NCBI GenBank assembly: GCA_900469475.1
Contig: UBXG01000016.1
Coordinates: forward strand, 195,407-259,406
DNA: 64,000 nucleotides
From: Hyphomicrobiales bacterium
GTDB taxonomy: Bacteria > Pseudomonadota > Alphaproteobacteria > Rhizobiales > Rhizobiaceae
Direction of reading: 5' to 3'
The notes under the pieces: generated by a model
What the model was told of the DNA's origin: nothing
Database searches by the model: none
Seen by the model: only the letters and a program-made list of their open reading frames with translations
Made by a program: the position numbers and the translations under genes
Shown here: in pieces, positions 17,718-26,212 of the stretch
Layout: each line of letters begins with the position of its first letter
Position numbering within the stretch: the first letter of the stretch is position 1

Positions 17718-18593
17718 TCACGGCATCTCCTCGATTTCAGCCAACAGCCATTGGCGAAACACCTTCATGGACGCCGTCTCCGCTCGCGATTTCAAGCGCG
17801 TCAGCCAGTAGCTGCCGGTCATCGCGGTAATCCGGAACGGCTGCATGATCCTGCCGGCTTCGATATCATGGGAAAACATGGCGACCGGCACCAACGCGAC
17901 ACCGACGCCGCGTGCTGCAGCCTCCACCAGCGTCAGCGACGAATCGAACATCCAGCCACGAAGATGCGGTGGCGGCAGGCCCGCCGCCCTGAACCAGAGC
18001 GACCATTCGTCGATCCGATAGGATCGCAACAGCTCCACCTCGGCAAGATCGGCCGGCTTGCGCAAGCGTTCGCCGATCGCTGGTGTGCAGACTGGAGACA
18101 GCGGCGCATCCAGGAGATGGATCGCCTCGGTTCCATGCCAGGCGCCGTCACCGAAGCGCAGGAAGAAATCCAGTCCGTCGAGCACCATGTCGGCGCGGTT
18201 GTTGTTGGTCTTCAGGCGCAGATCGACATGGGGATGCTGCGCCTTGAAACTGCCGAGGCGCGGCAGGAGCCAGCCGATCGCGAAAGTCCCGACGACGCCG
18301 ACCGTCAGGATCTCGGCGAAATTCCCCTCCTCCAACTGGCTGAGCGTGGCGCTCATGCGGCGGAAGGCGTCCGTCAGCACCGGAAGCAACGCATGCCCCT
18401 CGTCGGTCAGCGCGAGGCCGCGTGGCAGGCGCTTGAAGAGAGTCACGCCCAGCACGTCTTCCAACGCCTTGACCTGATGGCTGATCGCCGTCTGCGTGAC
18501 CCGAAGCTCCAGGCCAGCCCGCGTAAAACTGCCATGCCTCGCCGAGGCCTCGAAAACCCGCAGCGCGTTCAGCGGCAGTTGGGAAATGTCCAT
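17718..18593 (-). CDS. ampR: LysR family regulator, AmpR/GcvA type
   Basis: A 291-residue LysR regulator, the same length as AmpR. The N-terminal winged helix (PLNALRVFEASARHGSFTRA, then RVTQTAISHQVKALE) and the segment HALLPVLTDAFRRM match the AmpR/GcvA subgroup. It is divergent from a class A beta-lactamase with a 169-bp gap, the classic ampR-bla arrangement, so induction by cell-wall fragments during beta-lactam exposure is likely. The AmpR name rests on context plus similarity; a GcvA-like role cannot be excluded. Confidence 0.8.
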   Translation of the reverse strand: MDISQLPLNALRVFEASARHGSFTRAGLELRVTQTAISHQVKALEDVLGVTLFKRLPRGLALTDEGHALLPVLTDAFRRMSATLSQLEEGNFAEILTVGVVGTFAIGWLLPRLGSFKAQHPHVDLRLKTNNNRADMVLDGLDFFLRFGDGAWHGTEAIHLLDAPLSPVCTPAIGERLRKPADLAEVELLRSYRIDEWSLWFRAAGLPPPHLRGWMFDSSLTLVEAAARGVGVALVPVAMFSHDIEAGRIMQPFRITAMTGSYWLTRLKSRAETASMKVFRQWLLAEIEEMP

Positions 18594-18620
18594 TTGTGTC
18601 CTAAGGCCAAGTTTTTCTCA

Positions 18621-18650
18621 TGTCTAAGCCCAGAATTGATCGTTTGTCTA
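18621..18650. promoter_or_regulatory. Candidate AmpR-type regulatory region
   Basis: The ampR-bla gap contains two direct TGTCTA copies (18621-18626 and 18645-18650), 24 bp apart, in an A+T-richer stretch near the ampR side. LysR regulators bind such gaps to act on both genes; assignment of these copies is tentative. Confidence 0.3.
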
Positions 18651-18762
18651 GGGCAGAAACCAGAGCCATAGTCTGCCTCGCACGGTGATTTGCCAGATCC
18701 CAATGACGTCCACGGGCTGATAGGCGCACCGTTGCCCAACGCAAAATCGAAGTGGAAACAAG

Positions 18763-19656
18763 ATGACGATCTTATTGTCGCGCCGGCAAAGCCTTGCCGG
18801 CAGCTTGCTTGCGCTGCCTGTACTGGCAGGGCTGAGCTCGGTTGGACGTACTGCAGACGATAATACAGGCGAGGCGCAGCTTGCCGCGCTCGAAAGCAAG
18901 CATCCAGGCCGCATCTGTGTCAGCATTCTGGACATGGCAAGCGGCAGGCGCATCGAGCACCGCGCCGGCGAGCGCATTCTCATGTGCAGCACGTTCAAGG
19001 CGCTGGCGGCAGCTCTCGTGCTTGCTCGCGTCGACAAGGGAGAAGAGAAGCTCGACCGACGCATTCATTACAAGAAGAGCGATCTCATCGACTATTCTCC
19101 GGCGACCAAACCCAATGCCGGAGAAAATGGCATGACCGTTGGCGAACTTTGCGCAGCGGCAGTGACGCTCAGCGATAATACCGCGGCCAATCTGCTGCTC
19201 GCGAGCTTTGGCGGCCCAGGGGCAATTACGACCTTCTGCCGCAGCATAGGCGACGAGATCACCCGCCTCGACCGCACCGAGCCCACGCTGAACTATCACG
19301 ACACTCCGAACGATGAGCGCGACACGACGACAGCTTCGGCGATGCTGGAAAACCTGCAGCGGCTTCTGTTCACCGATGTGCTGACGCCCGCCTCGCGATC
19401 GCAGCTCGCGGCCTGGCTGATCACCAACAAGACGGGCGACGCCCGCCTGCGCGCCGGGCTTCCGAAGGATTGGCTGGTGGGCGACAAGACCGGAACAAAT
19501 GGCGACAAACACGGCAATGCCAACGACATCGCGGTGCTATGGCCAACGAAGCGCGCGCCCATCATCGTGACGGCCTATTGCGAGATCCCCGCCATCGCAG
19601 CTGACGAACGCAATGCCATCATTGGCGAAATCGGCCGCATTGCCGCGGCGATCTGA
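18763..19656 (+). CDS. bla: Class A beta-lactamase
   Basis: A 297-residue serine beta-lactamase with all class A motifs: STFK (S76, K79), SDN (137-139), the omega-loop Glu in EPTLN (E173, N177), and KTG (242-244). The N-terminus SRRQSLAGSLLALPVLAG looks like a twin-arginine or Sec export signal. It hydrolyses beta-lactams in the periplasm. It is divergent from ampR and followed 94 bp later by a class C enzyme on the same strand. The start is ATG with GGAAACAAG upstream. Confidence 0.93.
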   Translation: MTILLSRRQSLAGSLLALPVLAGLSSVGRTADDNTGEAQLAALESKHPGRICVSILDMASGRRIEHRAGERILMCSTFKALAAALVLARVDKGEEKLDRRIHYKKSDLIDYSPATKPNAGENGMTVGELCAAAVTLSDNTAANLLLASFGGPGAITTFCRSIGDEITRLDRTEPTLNYHDTPNDERDTTTASAMLENLQRLLFTDVLTPASRSQLAAWLITNKTGDARLRAGLPKDWLVGDKTGTNGDKHGNANDIAVLWPTKRAPIIVTAYCEIPAIAADERNAIIGEIGRIAAAI

Positions 19657-19750
19657 GATCATACGCGCCGGATAACAACCGCCGCCAATCATTACCTCTT
19701 TTTCGACCGTACGATCCTGCACAGTCGATCATCACAATGAGGATATCATC

Positions 19751-20944
19751 TTGAATATACGTACCAGTTCTTTGCAGAAGCTCGGCTTCGTCGCCAGCTG
19801 CCTTTTCTATGGCGTCGGCGCACACGCTGCCGACGGCAATGATCAAGATCGGCTGGAGCGGGCCGTCAACGAGATCGTCCGCCCGCTGATGAAGGAAAAC
19901 GATGTGCCGGGCATGGCGATCGCGCTGACCGTCAAGGGCAAGCGTTATGTCTTCAACTACGGCGTCGCCTCGAAGGAGAGCGGCCAGAAGGTGACGAACG
20001 ACACGATCTTCGAGCTCGGCTCCATCAGCAAGACCTTTACGGCAGCGCTCGGCTCCTACGCCCAGATCAGCGGAAAGCTGTCCTTTTCCGACAAGGCGAC
20101 GAAATATATGCCGGAACTTGCGGGCAGCAGCTTCGAGAGGATCAGCCTGCTCGATCTCGCCACATACTCGGCAGGCGGTCTGCCACTGCAGTTTCCCAAC
20201 GACGTGACGGATCAGGACAAGATGGTTGCCTATTATCGTAAATGGCATCCCACCTTTGCGCCCGGTACGTATCGGCAATATTCCAATCCCAGCATCGGCC
20301 TTTTCGGTTACCTGGCAGCTCAGGCCATCGGAGAGCCGTTCGATAAGCTGATGCAGGAAAAAATACTTCCTGGTCTTGGCCTCCGTCACACCTATGTCCG
20401 CGTTCCACCGGCTGAGATGGCCAATTATGCCTATGGCTATTCCAAGCAGGGCAAGCCGATCCGCGTCAACGGCGGCGTTTTCGATACGCAGGCCTATGGC
20501 ATCAAGACTACCAGCTCCGATATGCTTGCCTTTCTTGAAGCGAATATGGGCGAAGCAAAGCTCGACGATATGCTTCAGCAGGCAATCGACGCGACGCATG
20601 TCGGCTATTACCGCGTCGACAACACGACGCAGGCGCTCGGTTGGGAGATCTATGCCTATCCAACGACGCTTGCCCGACTGCTTGCGGGCAACTCGTCCGA
20701 GATGGCGTTTGAGCCCCACAAGGTCACCCGGCTCGACCCGCCTCAGCAGCCGCGCAAGGATGTCCTGCTCAACAAGACGGGCTCAACGAACGGTTTTGGC
20801 GCATACGCGGCCTTCATACCGGCTAGACAGGTCGGCATCGTTTTGCTTGCAAACCGGAATTTTCCGATCCCCGCGCGCGTCGCGGCAGCCTACAAAATCC
20901 TGACAGCCGTCGAGGACATGCAGGGATCCAATGCGGTCCAGTAA
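19751..20944 (+). CDS. ampC: Class C beta-lactamase (AmpC)
   Basis: A 397-residue class C enzyme: SISK (S91-K94), YSN (177-179) and KTG (342-344) are all present, with a Sec signal ending at AHA (about residue 26). The start is TTG at 19751 with GAGGAT upstream; an ATG 13 bp before it is in another frame and stops after five codons. It follows the class A gene by 94 bp with no obvious terminator between, so both may form one AmpR-controlled unit. A hairpin follows the stop. Confidence 0.93.
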   Translation: MNIRTSSLQKLGFVASCLFYGVGAHAADGNDQDRLERAVNEIVRPLMKENDVPGMAIALTVKGKRYVFNYGVASKESGQKVTNDTIFELGSISKTFTAALGSYAQISGKLSFSDKATKYMPELAGSSFERISLLDLATYSAGGLPLQFPNDVTDQDKMVAYYRKWHPTFAPGTYRQYSNPSIGLFGYLAAQAIGEPFDKLMQEKILPGLGLRHTYVRVPPAEMANYAYGYSKQGKPIRVNGGVFDTQAYGIKTTSSDMLAFLEANMGEAKLDDMLQQAIDATHVGYYRVDNTTQALGWEIYAYPTTLARLLAGNSSEMAFEPHKVTRLDPPQQPRKDVLLNKTGSTNGFGAYAAFIPARQVGIVLLANRNFPIPARVAAAYKILTAVEDMQGSNAVQ

Positions 20945-20979
20945 AGAGCTGTTATGAGGATTTAATTGCTTCAACAAAC

Positions 20980-21009
20980 GGCCGGCCTTGCGAAGTATCG
21001 AGGCCGGCC
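20980..21009. terminator. Bidirectional stem-loop after ampC
   Basis: Perfect 9-bp arms GGCCGGCCT and AGGCCGGCC with a 12-nt loop, between convergent ampC and the small gene at 21018-21176. Confidence 0.6.
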
Positions 21010-21017
21010 ACCGTCAT

Positions 21018-21176
21018 TTATCGATTGCCGGAAGACCGTCGCGCGGCAACATCAGCTTGGGAGGCTTCCGTTCCGTTGAAGAATTCCTGCAGAAGGCGGG
21101 TAATGCACTCTGGTGATGTACCCTTTGCATATTCTTCCTGCATCCGGTGTCTGACCAATATTTCTAAGACTGACAT
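21018..21176 (-). CDS. Small hypothetical protein (52 residues)
   Basis: MSVLEILVRHRMQEEYAKG start with a good ribosome site (GAGGTGAAAGAC). It is charged and mainly helical in appearance, with Cys in SPECITRLL and no signal or membrane segment. It is convergent with ampC and separated from it by a hairpin. Function unknown; the ribosome site is the main support. Confidence 0.5.
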   Translation of the reverse strand: MSVLEILVRHRMQEEYAKGTSPECITRLLQEFFNGTEASQADVAARRSSGNR

Positions 21177-21471
21177 GTCTTTCACCTCATATATCCGGCG
21201 CAAGGAAACTGTCGCTCTCAATGGCGCGGGAGGCAAGTTACAGTTTTTTCATGATCTTAGCGGCGCGACCGAAGAAGCTCTGACCTTGCCAACATCGCAT
21301 TTCACCCCAAGCGGGGTTTACCGAAGCGTGATCAATCTGCCACTTGCCAAATCCCGGCTCATCGTAGAATTGAAAGCGGCCAATCGGTCGGTTGTTTGCG
21401 CTTCCTTAACTTCCGTGCTTTAGCGGGCCACACCCCGACCATTGGATGATGTCGCCTGCAAGGAATGAATA

Positions 21472-21855
21472 ATGCCCATAAAAAAAAGCTCTGCCTCTGA
21501 CGTTTTCCAGCGCAAGATTTCAGATTTTTGCGATCTGCGGCTCAAGCCGCTGCTTCAGCCGCGTAGCTTCGAGAATATCAAAGGCTTCATGATCGGCCTT
21601 ATCGTTTTCCAATCGCGCCCTCCTCTCCGGGCAGGACGTGTGGATTTCCAGGAAATAGCCTCTCTTTGCGGCATGGACGAGGAAATGAGCCCCGAGTTCA
21701 AACGGGCCGCTCAGCCCGGCTTCGATGCGATTCTTCGCTGGCTTGGGGCGCCCAAAACCAGCACGGCACGGAAGCCCCCTGTCGCCACGAAGCTCCCTTT
21801 AAGAGTTCCCGCCAAGCCTATTTCTGCACGGCCTCTGCGTCGTATGGCTTCCTAA
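21472..21855 (+). CDS. Hypothetical protein (127 residues)
   Basis: Start ATG with AAGGA at proper spacing. The N-terminal ~85 residues look like a folded helical domain (DVFQRKISDFCDLRLKPLL, then FENIKGFMIGLIVFQ); the last ~40 are basic, Pro/Ala/Arg-rich and probably disordered. A perfect palindrome 10 bp after the stop could be its terminator. The helical part could be a DNA-binding or recombinase-accessory remnant, but I do not recognise the family. Confidence 0.5.
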   Translation: MPIKKSSASDVFQRKISDFCDLRLKPLLQPRSFENIKGFMIGLIVFQSRPPLRAGRVDFQEIASLCGMDEEMSPEFKRAAQPGFDAILRWLGAPKTSTARKPPVATKLPLRVPAKPISARPLRRMAS

Positions 21856-21864
21856 AATGAACTG

Positions 21865-21889
21865 CGTACCGGCCATGATGGCCGGTACG
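21865..21889. terminator. 25-bp palindrome / stem-loop
   Basis: Perfect 12-bp arms CGTACCGGCCAT and ATGGCCGGTACG around a single G, just after the 21472-21855 gene. The T run is weak (TCGTTTATC). It may be a terminator or a protein-binding palindrome. Confidence 0.55.
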
Positions 21890-22252
21890 TCGTTTATCTG
21901 CCCCGTCGGCAGAACACAAAACCCCACACAGCTTCGAGTACCGATCCAATCGGCAACGCCTGCAGGCAGGACGCAGCCCCATCTCGTCCGCGACCGGGCT
22001 TGTTCCGACGCGACGAGTGGTTGGCGTCCGCCGAATGCTTTGAAGACCGGCGAACCGGGCGTCGACAGCTGGGTAAGATTGGCGAGACTGTGGATGCTTA
22101 CCAACGTGGATACACCTTCAGGCAGCAATTGACCATCAATTCTATAGAGAAAGGAATGAAGAAGCGACGACCTCTTCAAAAATGAAATGCCTTTTCTCGA
22201 AGACCGGCTTTGAATGCGGCATCGTGGCGCCAAATGAAATCGGAGCCCGCCC
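21890..22252. other. Intergenic region, 363 bp
   Basis: Short frames on both strands have no ribosome sites or recognisable similarity. It contains the promoter of the sfnB-like gene. It could be a decayed gene, but I cannot show that. Confidence 0.4.
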
Positions 22253-23470
22253 ATGAACGCGCAACTGCACCATATTAACGCCACGCATCCTGAGGCCACC
22301 GTGCTGGAGACCGAACAGCAGGCGCTGGCCATCGCGCAGGAGCTGGCCCAGCGTTTTGCCGCCACCGCCTCGGAGCGTGATAGCGAGAGGCTGCTTCCCT
22401 TTGCCGAGATGGATGCGCTGGCACAATCCGGGCTCTTGGCAATTACGGTTCCCGAGGAGTATGGCGGCCTGGATGTCTCCAATGCCACCCTGGCGGAGAT
22501 CACGGCGACGCTCGCCCAGGCCGACGGTTCGATCGGACAGATCCCACAGAACCACTTCTACATTCTTGAAGCCTTGCGCGTCGATGGTTCGGAAGATCAG
22601 AAGCGCTATTTCTTCGCGCGCGCATTGGCCGGCGATCGCTTCGGCAACGCTCTTTCCGAGCGCGGCACGAAGACAGTCGGGCATTATGATACGCGTATCA
22701 CCCGCGATGGTCCGGGCTATCGCATCAATGGCCGCAAGTTCTATTCGACTGGCGTCCTCTTTGCGGATTGGGTCACCGTCTTTGCGCTTGACGAAGTCGA
22801 CAAGCTGGTCATGGCCTTCGTCCCGAAGGGAACGGAAGGCATCGAAATCATTGACGATTGGGATGGCTTCGGGCAGCGCACGACCGGCAGCGGCACCACG
22901 GTCCTCAACAATGTCTATGTGAATGCCGACCATGTCGTTCTTCACCACAAAGGCTTCGAACGGCCGACGACGATTGGCTCCGTCGGCCAGATCATTCATG
23001 CCGGCGTCGATCTCGGCATCGCTCGGGCAGCCTTTGCGGAAACGCTTGATTTCGTGAAGACCCGATCGCGCCCCTGGATGGATAGCAGTGTAGAGCGGGC
23101 GAGCGACGATCCGCTGACAATCGCCAAGGTTGGGCAGATCGCAGTCCGGCTGGAGGCTGCGGCAGCGACCGTCGAGCGCGCCGGCCGCAAGGTCGATGCC
23201 GCCCAGGTCGAGACAACAGAAAAGAGGGTGGTCGAGGCGACGCTCGCAGTAGCGGCCGCAAAGGTGCTGACAACGGAAATTGCCATCGAAGCGAGCAACA
23301 CCTTGTTTGAGCTCGCCGGCACGGCCTCGGTCAAGCTCGATCTCAATCTCGATCGCCACTGGCGCAATGCCCGCACGCATACGCTCCACGATCCGGTTCG
23401 CTGGAAATATCACGTCGTCGGCAATTATCACCTCAACGACGTCATCCCGCCGAAAAACGGCGCGCTTTAA
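22253..23470 (+). CDS. sfnB: SfnB-family sulfur acquisition oxidoreductase (acyl-CoA dehydrogenase fold)
   Basis: A 405-residue acyl-CoA-dehydrogenase-like flavoprotein of the SfnB/DszC group. VPEEYGGLDVSNATLAEI in the N-terminal domain, the middle domain GYRINGRKFYSTGVLFADW, and the C-terminal HDPVRWKYHVVGNY are typical. Family members act with reduced flavin in oxidation of sulfones and sulfonates during sulfur starvation. A second, diverged member lies at 24934-26139. Start ATG with GGAG 8 bp upstream. Confidence 0.85.
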   Translation: MNAQLHHINATHPEATVLETEQQALAIAQELAQRFAATASERDSERLLPFAEMDALAQSGLLAITVPEEYGGLDVSNATLAEITATLAQADGSIGQIPQNHFYILEALRVDGSEDQKRYFFARALAGDRFGNALSERGTKTVGHYDTRITRDGPGYRINGRKFYSTGVLFADWVTVFALDEVDKLVMAFVPKGTEGIEIIDDWDGFGQRTTGSGTTVLNNVYVNADHVVLHHKGFERPTTIGSVGQIIHAGVDLGIARAAFAETLDFVKTRSRPWMDSSVERASDDPLTIAKVGQIAVRLEAAAATVERAGRKVDAAQVETTEKRVVEATLAVAAAKVLTTEIAIEASNTLFELAGTASVKLDLNLDRHWRNARTHTLHDPVRWKYHVVGNYHLNDVIPPKNGAL

Positions 23471-23479
23471 CGGATAGAC

Positions 23480-23509
23480 GAAAGCCCCGTCGCCGGCGAC
23501 GAGGCTTTC
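23480..23509. terminator. Stem-loop between sfnB and ftsZ2
   Basis: 15-bp arms GAAAGCCCCGTCGCC/GGCGACGAGGCTTTC with one mismatch, 9 bp after the sfnB-like stop and 43 bp before the convergent ftsZ stop. Probable shared terminator. Confidence 0.7.
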
Positions 23510-23552
23510 ACATAATCAAAGGCACAGATCCACAGCGCCACGCTGAAGCCAA

Positions 23553-24560
23553 TTAGTGCCGATCCATATTGGTTTCCATGGGCTGACCGGCTGACATCGC
23601 GAGACTTTCCAGACCGGTTGCAACGACCGATACCCTGAATACACCGTCGAGGGTCTTGTCGAAGATGGCACCGACGACGATATCGGCATCCGCAAAGACT
23701 TCGTCGCGGATGCGGCTGGCGGCCTCATCGACCTCGAACAGCGTCATGTCCGTTCCGCCGGAAATGGAGATCAGCACGCCGCGCGCGCCCTTCATGCTCA
23801 TGTCGTCCAGAAGCGGATTGGAGACTGCGGCATCTGCCGCTTTCAACGCGCGGCCCGGTCCTGAAGCTTCGCCCGTTCCCATCATCGCACGTCCCATTCC
23901 CCGCATCACGGATTTGACATCGGCGAAGTCGAGATTGATGAGACCTTCCTTGATGATCAGGTCCGTGATGCAGCTGACCCCAGCATAAAGGACGCGGTCC
24001 GCAGTCACAAAGGCGTTTGCGAAGGTGGTCGTGGCGTCCGCAATGCGAAACAGATTCTGATTGGGAATGACGATAACGGTGTCCGCACTTTCGCGCAGTC
24101 GCTCGATGCCCTCGTCAGCCGTGCGCATGCGCCGGTTGCCCTCGAACGTGAAGGGCTTGGTGACGACGCCGACCGTGAGGATGCCTGCCTGCCGCGCGAC
24201 CTGAGCGATGATAGGCGCGGCGCCCGTACCGGTGCCGCCGCCCATTCCGGCCGTCACGAAGCACATGTGCGTGCCCTGGAGATGATCCATGATCTCATCG
24301 ATGGATTCCTCGGCGGCGGCACGTCCGATTTCCGGCAGGGAGCCTGCACCGAGGCCCTCCGTCACCTGTGCGCCAAGTTGAATGCGCCTGGTCGCTTTGG
24401 ACGTCGCAAGCGCCTGCGCATCTGTATTTGCCGCGATGAATTCAACGCCCTGAAGTTGTTGCGCGATCATATTGTTGATCGCGTTGCCGCCGCCACCGCC
24501 GACACCGACGACAGAAATCTTCGGTATCACCCCGGAAAGTGGTGCGCGCGTGTCAGCCAT
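23553..24560 (-). CDS. ftsZ2: FtsZ-like GTPase, short paralogue (FtsZ2 type)
   Basis: A 335-residue tubulin-family GTPase. The N-terminal glycine loop GVGGGGGNAINN (residues 19-30) and tubulin signature GGGTGTG (107-113) are intact, and the T7-loop segment NLDFADVKSVM is present. It ends soon after the second globular domain (ending near TNMDRH), so the long linker and C-terminal peptide that bind FtsA and ZipA in division FtsZ are missing. Rhizobia are known to carry such a second short FtsZ. The ATG at 24560 has GGAG at good spacing; upstream ATGs lack one. It is flanked by organosulfur genes. Confidence 0.9.
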   Translation of the reverse strand: MADTRAPLSGVIPKISVVGVGGGGGNAINNMIAQQLQGVEFIAANTDAQALATSKATRRIQLGAQVTEGLGAGSLPEIGRAAAEESIDEIMDHLQGTHMCFVTAGMGGGTGTGAAPIIAQVARQAGILTVGVVTKPFTFEGNRRMRTADEGIERLRESADTVIVIPNQNLFRIADATTTFANAFVTADRVLYAGVSCITDLIIKEGLINLDFADVKSVMRGMGRAMMGTGEASGPGRALKAADAAVSNPLLDDMSMKGARGVLISISGGTDMTLFEVDEAASRIRDEVFADADIVVGAIFDKTLDGVFRVSVVATGLESLAMSAGQPMETNMDRH

Positions 24561-24933
24561 GAAGGACTCCATTGGATCGATTTCATTCTCAATCGAGATC
24601 GCCTGCCCTTCTGGAGGTTGAAAACGATTCGTGAGCGAAGAGATCCTAATGAGGAACGTGCGCGGATTGCGGCATGCGCCGGCAACCCTCCACAGAATAA
24701 TGAGTTGAGCACAGGATTTGTAAGCCGGATGTTGAAACATCAATCATCCAGCATTGGGTAAAGGCCATAATCGGCGAGCCTGCTAGAAGCTGTGGTGTGT
24801 TCCAACCCTGGCCCGCACCACACCAGATATAAATGACGCTGACCGATCTTGAGTACAGGTGGAGTCGGCACCAGCGCAGCGCAGATTATGAGCCTATGCC
24901 CTTTTTAGACTGCGCCACGCCCTCGCCCTCGTG
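24561..24933. other. Intergenic region, 373 bp
   Basis: Upstream of ftsZ2 and downstream of the second SfnB-like gene. No convincing gene, RNA or palindrome recognised. The ftsZ2 promoter should be here. Confidence 0.4.
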
Positions 24934-26139
24934 TCAGCTGTAGAGACTGACTTCGGGAATCCGGTCGTTCAAAACGAATTCGCCAACTTCCTTGGCCTTG
25001 TAGAAAACCGGATCGTGCAGGGTGTGCGTCCGCACATTGCGCCAGAAGCGGTCGAAACGATATTTCTCCGCGGTCGAGCGGGCTCCGGTGAGCTCGAAGA
25101 CGCGCGAGGTGATATCGAGCGAAACATGGGTCGCATGCACCTTCGCCGCATAGGCTTCGGCTGCCGCCTCGCCACGCTCGCGCGCCGTTGCCCTGCTTCC
25201 TCCCGCAAGCGCCTCCTGCACCGTTGCCGCAGCGCTGTCGGCCAGCGCAGCGGAAGCCTTCAAGGCCGCAGTGAACTCGCCGACACGCTCGAGAATATAG
25301 GGATCGTCCGATGCACGTTCGACGCCGGATGTGACCCACGGTCGAGTCGTGCTGCGGACATAGTCGACCGCCTCTCGCAATGCGCCTTCAGCCGTGCCGA
25401 GATAGAAGTTCACGAAAACGAGCTGAATGAGGGGCGTGTTGAAGGTTGCGAGCACCGGGGCTTCGCCGCCGACGGTTGCCGCCCTATCCAGATCCTCTTC
25501 ATAGACGGGAAAATCGTGGAATTCGACGCTGCCGCTGTCCGACAGTCTCTGGCCGAAATTGTCCCAATCGTCATTGGCCTTGTAACCCGCCCGATTGGTC
25601 GGAACGGCAAAACCGACGATCCTGTCATCAAGGGCGGCATTGGCGTTGATGTAATCCGACACGTGAGCGGCTGTGGAGAAGGATTTGCGGCCGTTCAGAA
25701 CATAGCCATTGCCACGGCGCGTCAATACGAGGCCCGGATCGCGCGGATTGACGGCAGCACCCCAGTAGAGGCTGTTTGCCACCGTCTTGTTGCCGAGCTC
25801 CTGCGCACGCGCCTCCTCGAAGGCCCAATAGACATATTGGCTGTTGACGTAGTGATAACCGAGAAGCTGGCCAATGGAGCTTTCGCCGCGCGCAAGGATG
25901 CGCACCAACCGCAAGCCATCCACCCAATCGAGGCCGCCGCCGCCAACCTGCGCAGCATGCAAGGCGTTCAGCAAGCCCGCATTCTTTAGCTTGACGATTT
26001 CGCCGAGCGGTGGACGACCTTCGCGATCAAGTTCTGGAGCGCGCTTGGAAAGATCGGCGGCAATCTCTTCCGCTCGGGCAAAAAGGTCTTCCCGCGTGGC
26101 GTTTCGACTGCCCGCAAAGACGACGTTGGACTGACTCAT
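24934..26139 (-). CDS. DszC/SfnB-like flavin-dependent monooxygenase
   Basis: A 401-residue acyl-CoA-dehydrogenase-fold flavoprotein, diverged from the 22253-23470 enzyme but sharing the middle domain GYVLNGRKSFSTAAHVSDY, the DDWDNFGQRLSDSGS segment and the C-terminal RFWRNVRTHTLHDPVFYK. The group includes sulfur-oxidising enzymes such as DszC and SfnB that use reduced flavin supplied in trans. It lies 73 bp downstream of a binding-protein gene on the same strand, probably one operon. Confidence 0.82.
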   Translation of the reverse strand: MSQSNVVFAGSRNATREDLFARAEEIAADLSKRAPELDREGRPPLGEIVKLKNAGLLNALHAAQVGGGGLDWVDGLRLVRILARGESSIGQLLGYHYVNSQYVYWAFEEARAQELGNKTVANSLYWGAAVNPRDPGLVLTRRGNGYVLNGRKSFSTAAHVSDYINANAALDDRIVGFAVPTNRAGYKANDDWDNFGQRLSDSGSVEFHDFPVYEEDLDRAATVGGEAPVLATFNTPLIQLVFVNFYLGTAEGALREAVDYVRSTTRPWVTSGVERASDDPYILERVGEFTAALKASAALADSAAATVQEALAGGSRATARERGEAAAEAYAAKVHATHVSLDITSRVFELTGARSTAEKYRFDRFWRNVRTHTLHDPVFYKAKEVGEFVLNDRIPEVSLYS

Positions 26140-26212
26140 TATATGAACTCCGGTTCATGGACGTAGTCCGGCGAGATTAAGAAATTCTCGCCAGCAGATC
26201 GTGGACAGCTGC

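Noticed and set aside
21857..22132. 91-residue frame after the orphan gene
   Set aside because: It begins in the palindrome and has no ribosome site or recognisable domain.
22142..23431. 429-residue minus-strand frame over the sfnB-like gene
   Set aside because: Antisense shadow of a conserved flavoprotein.
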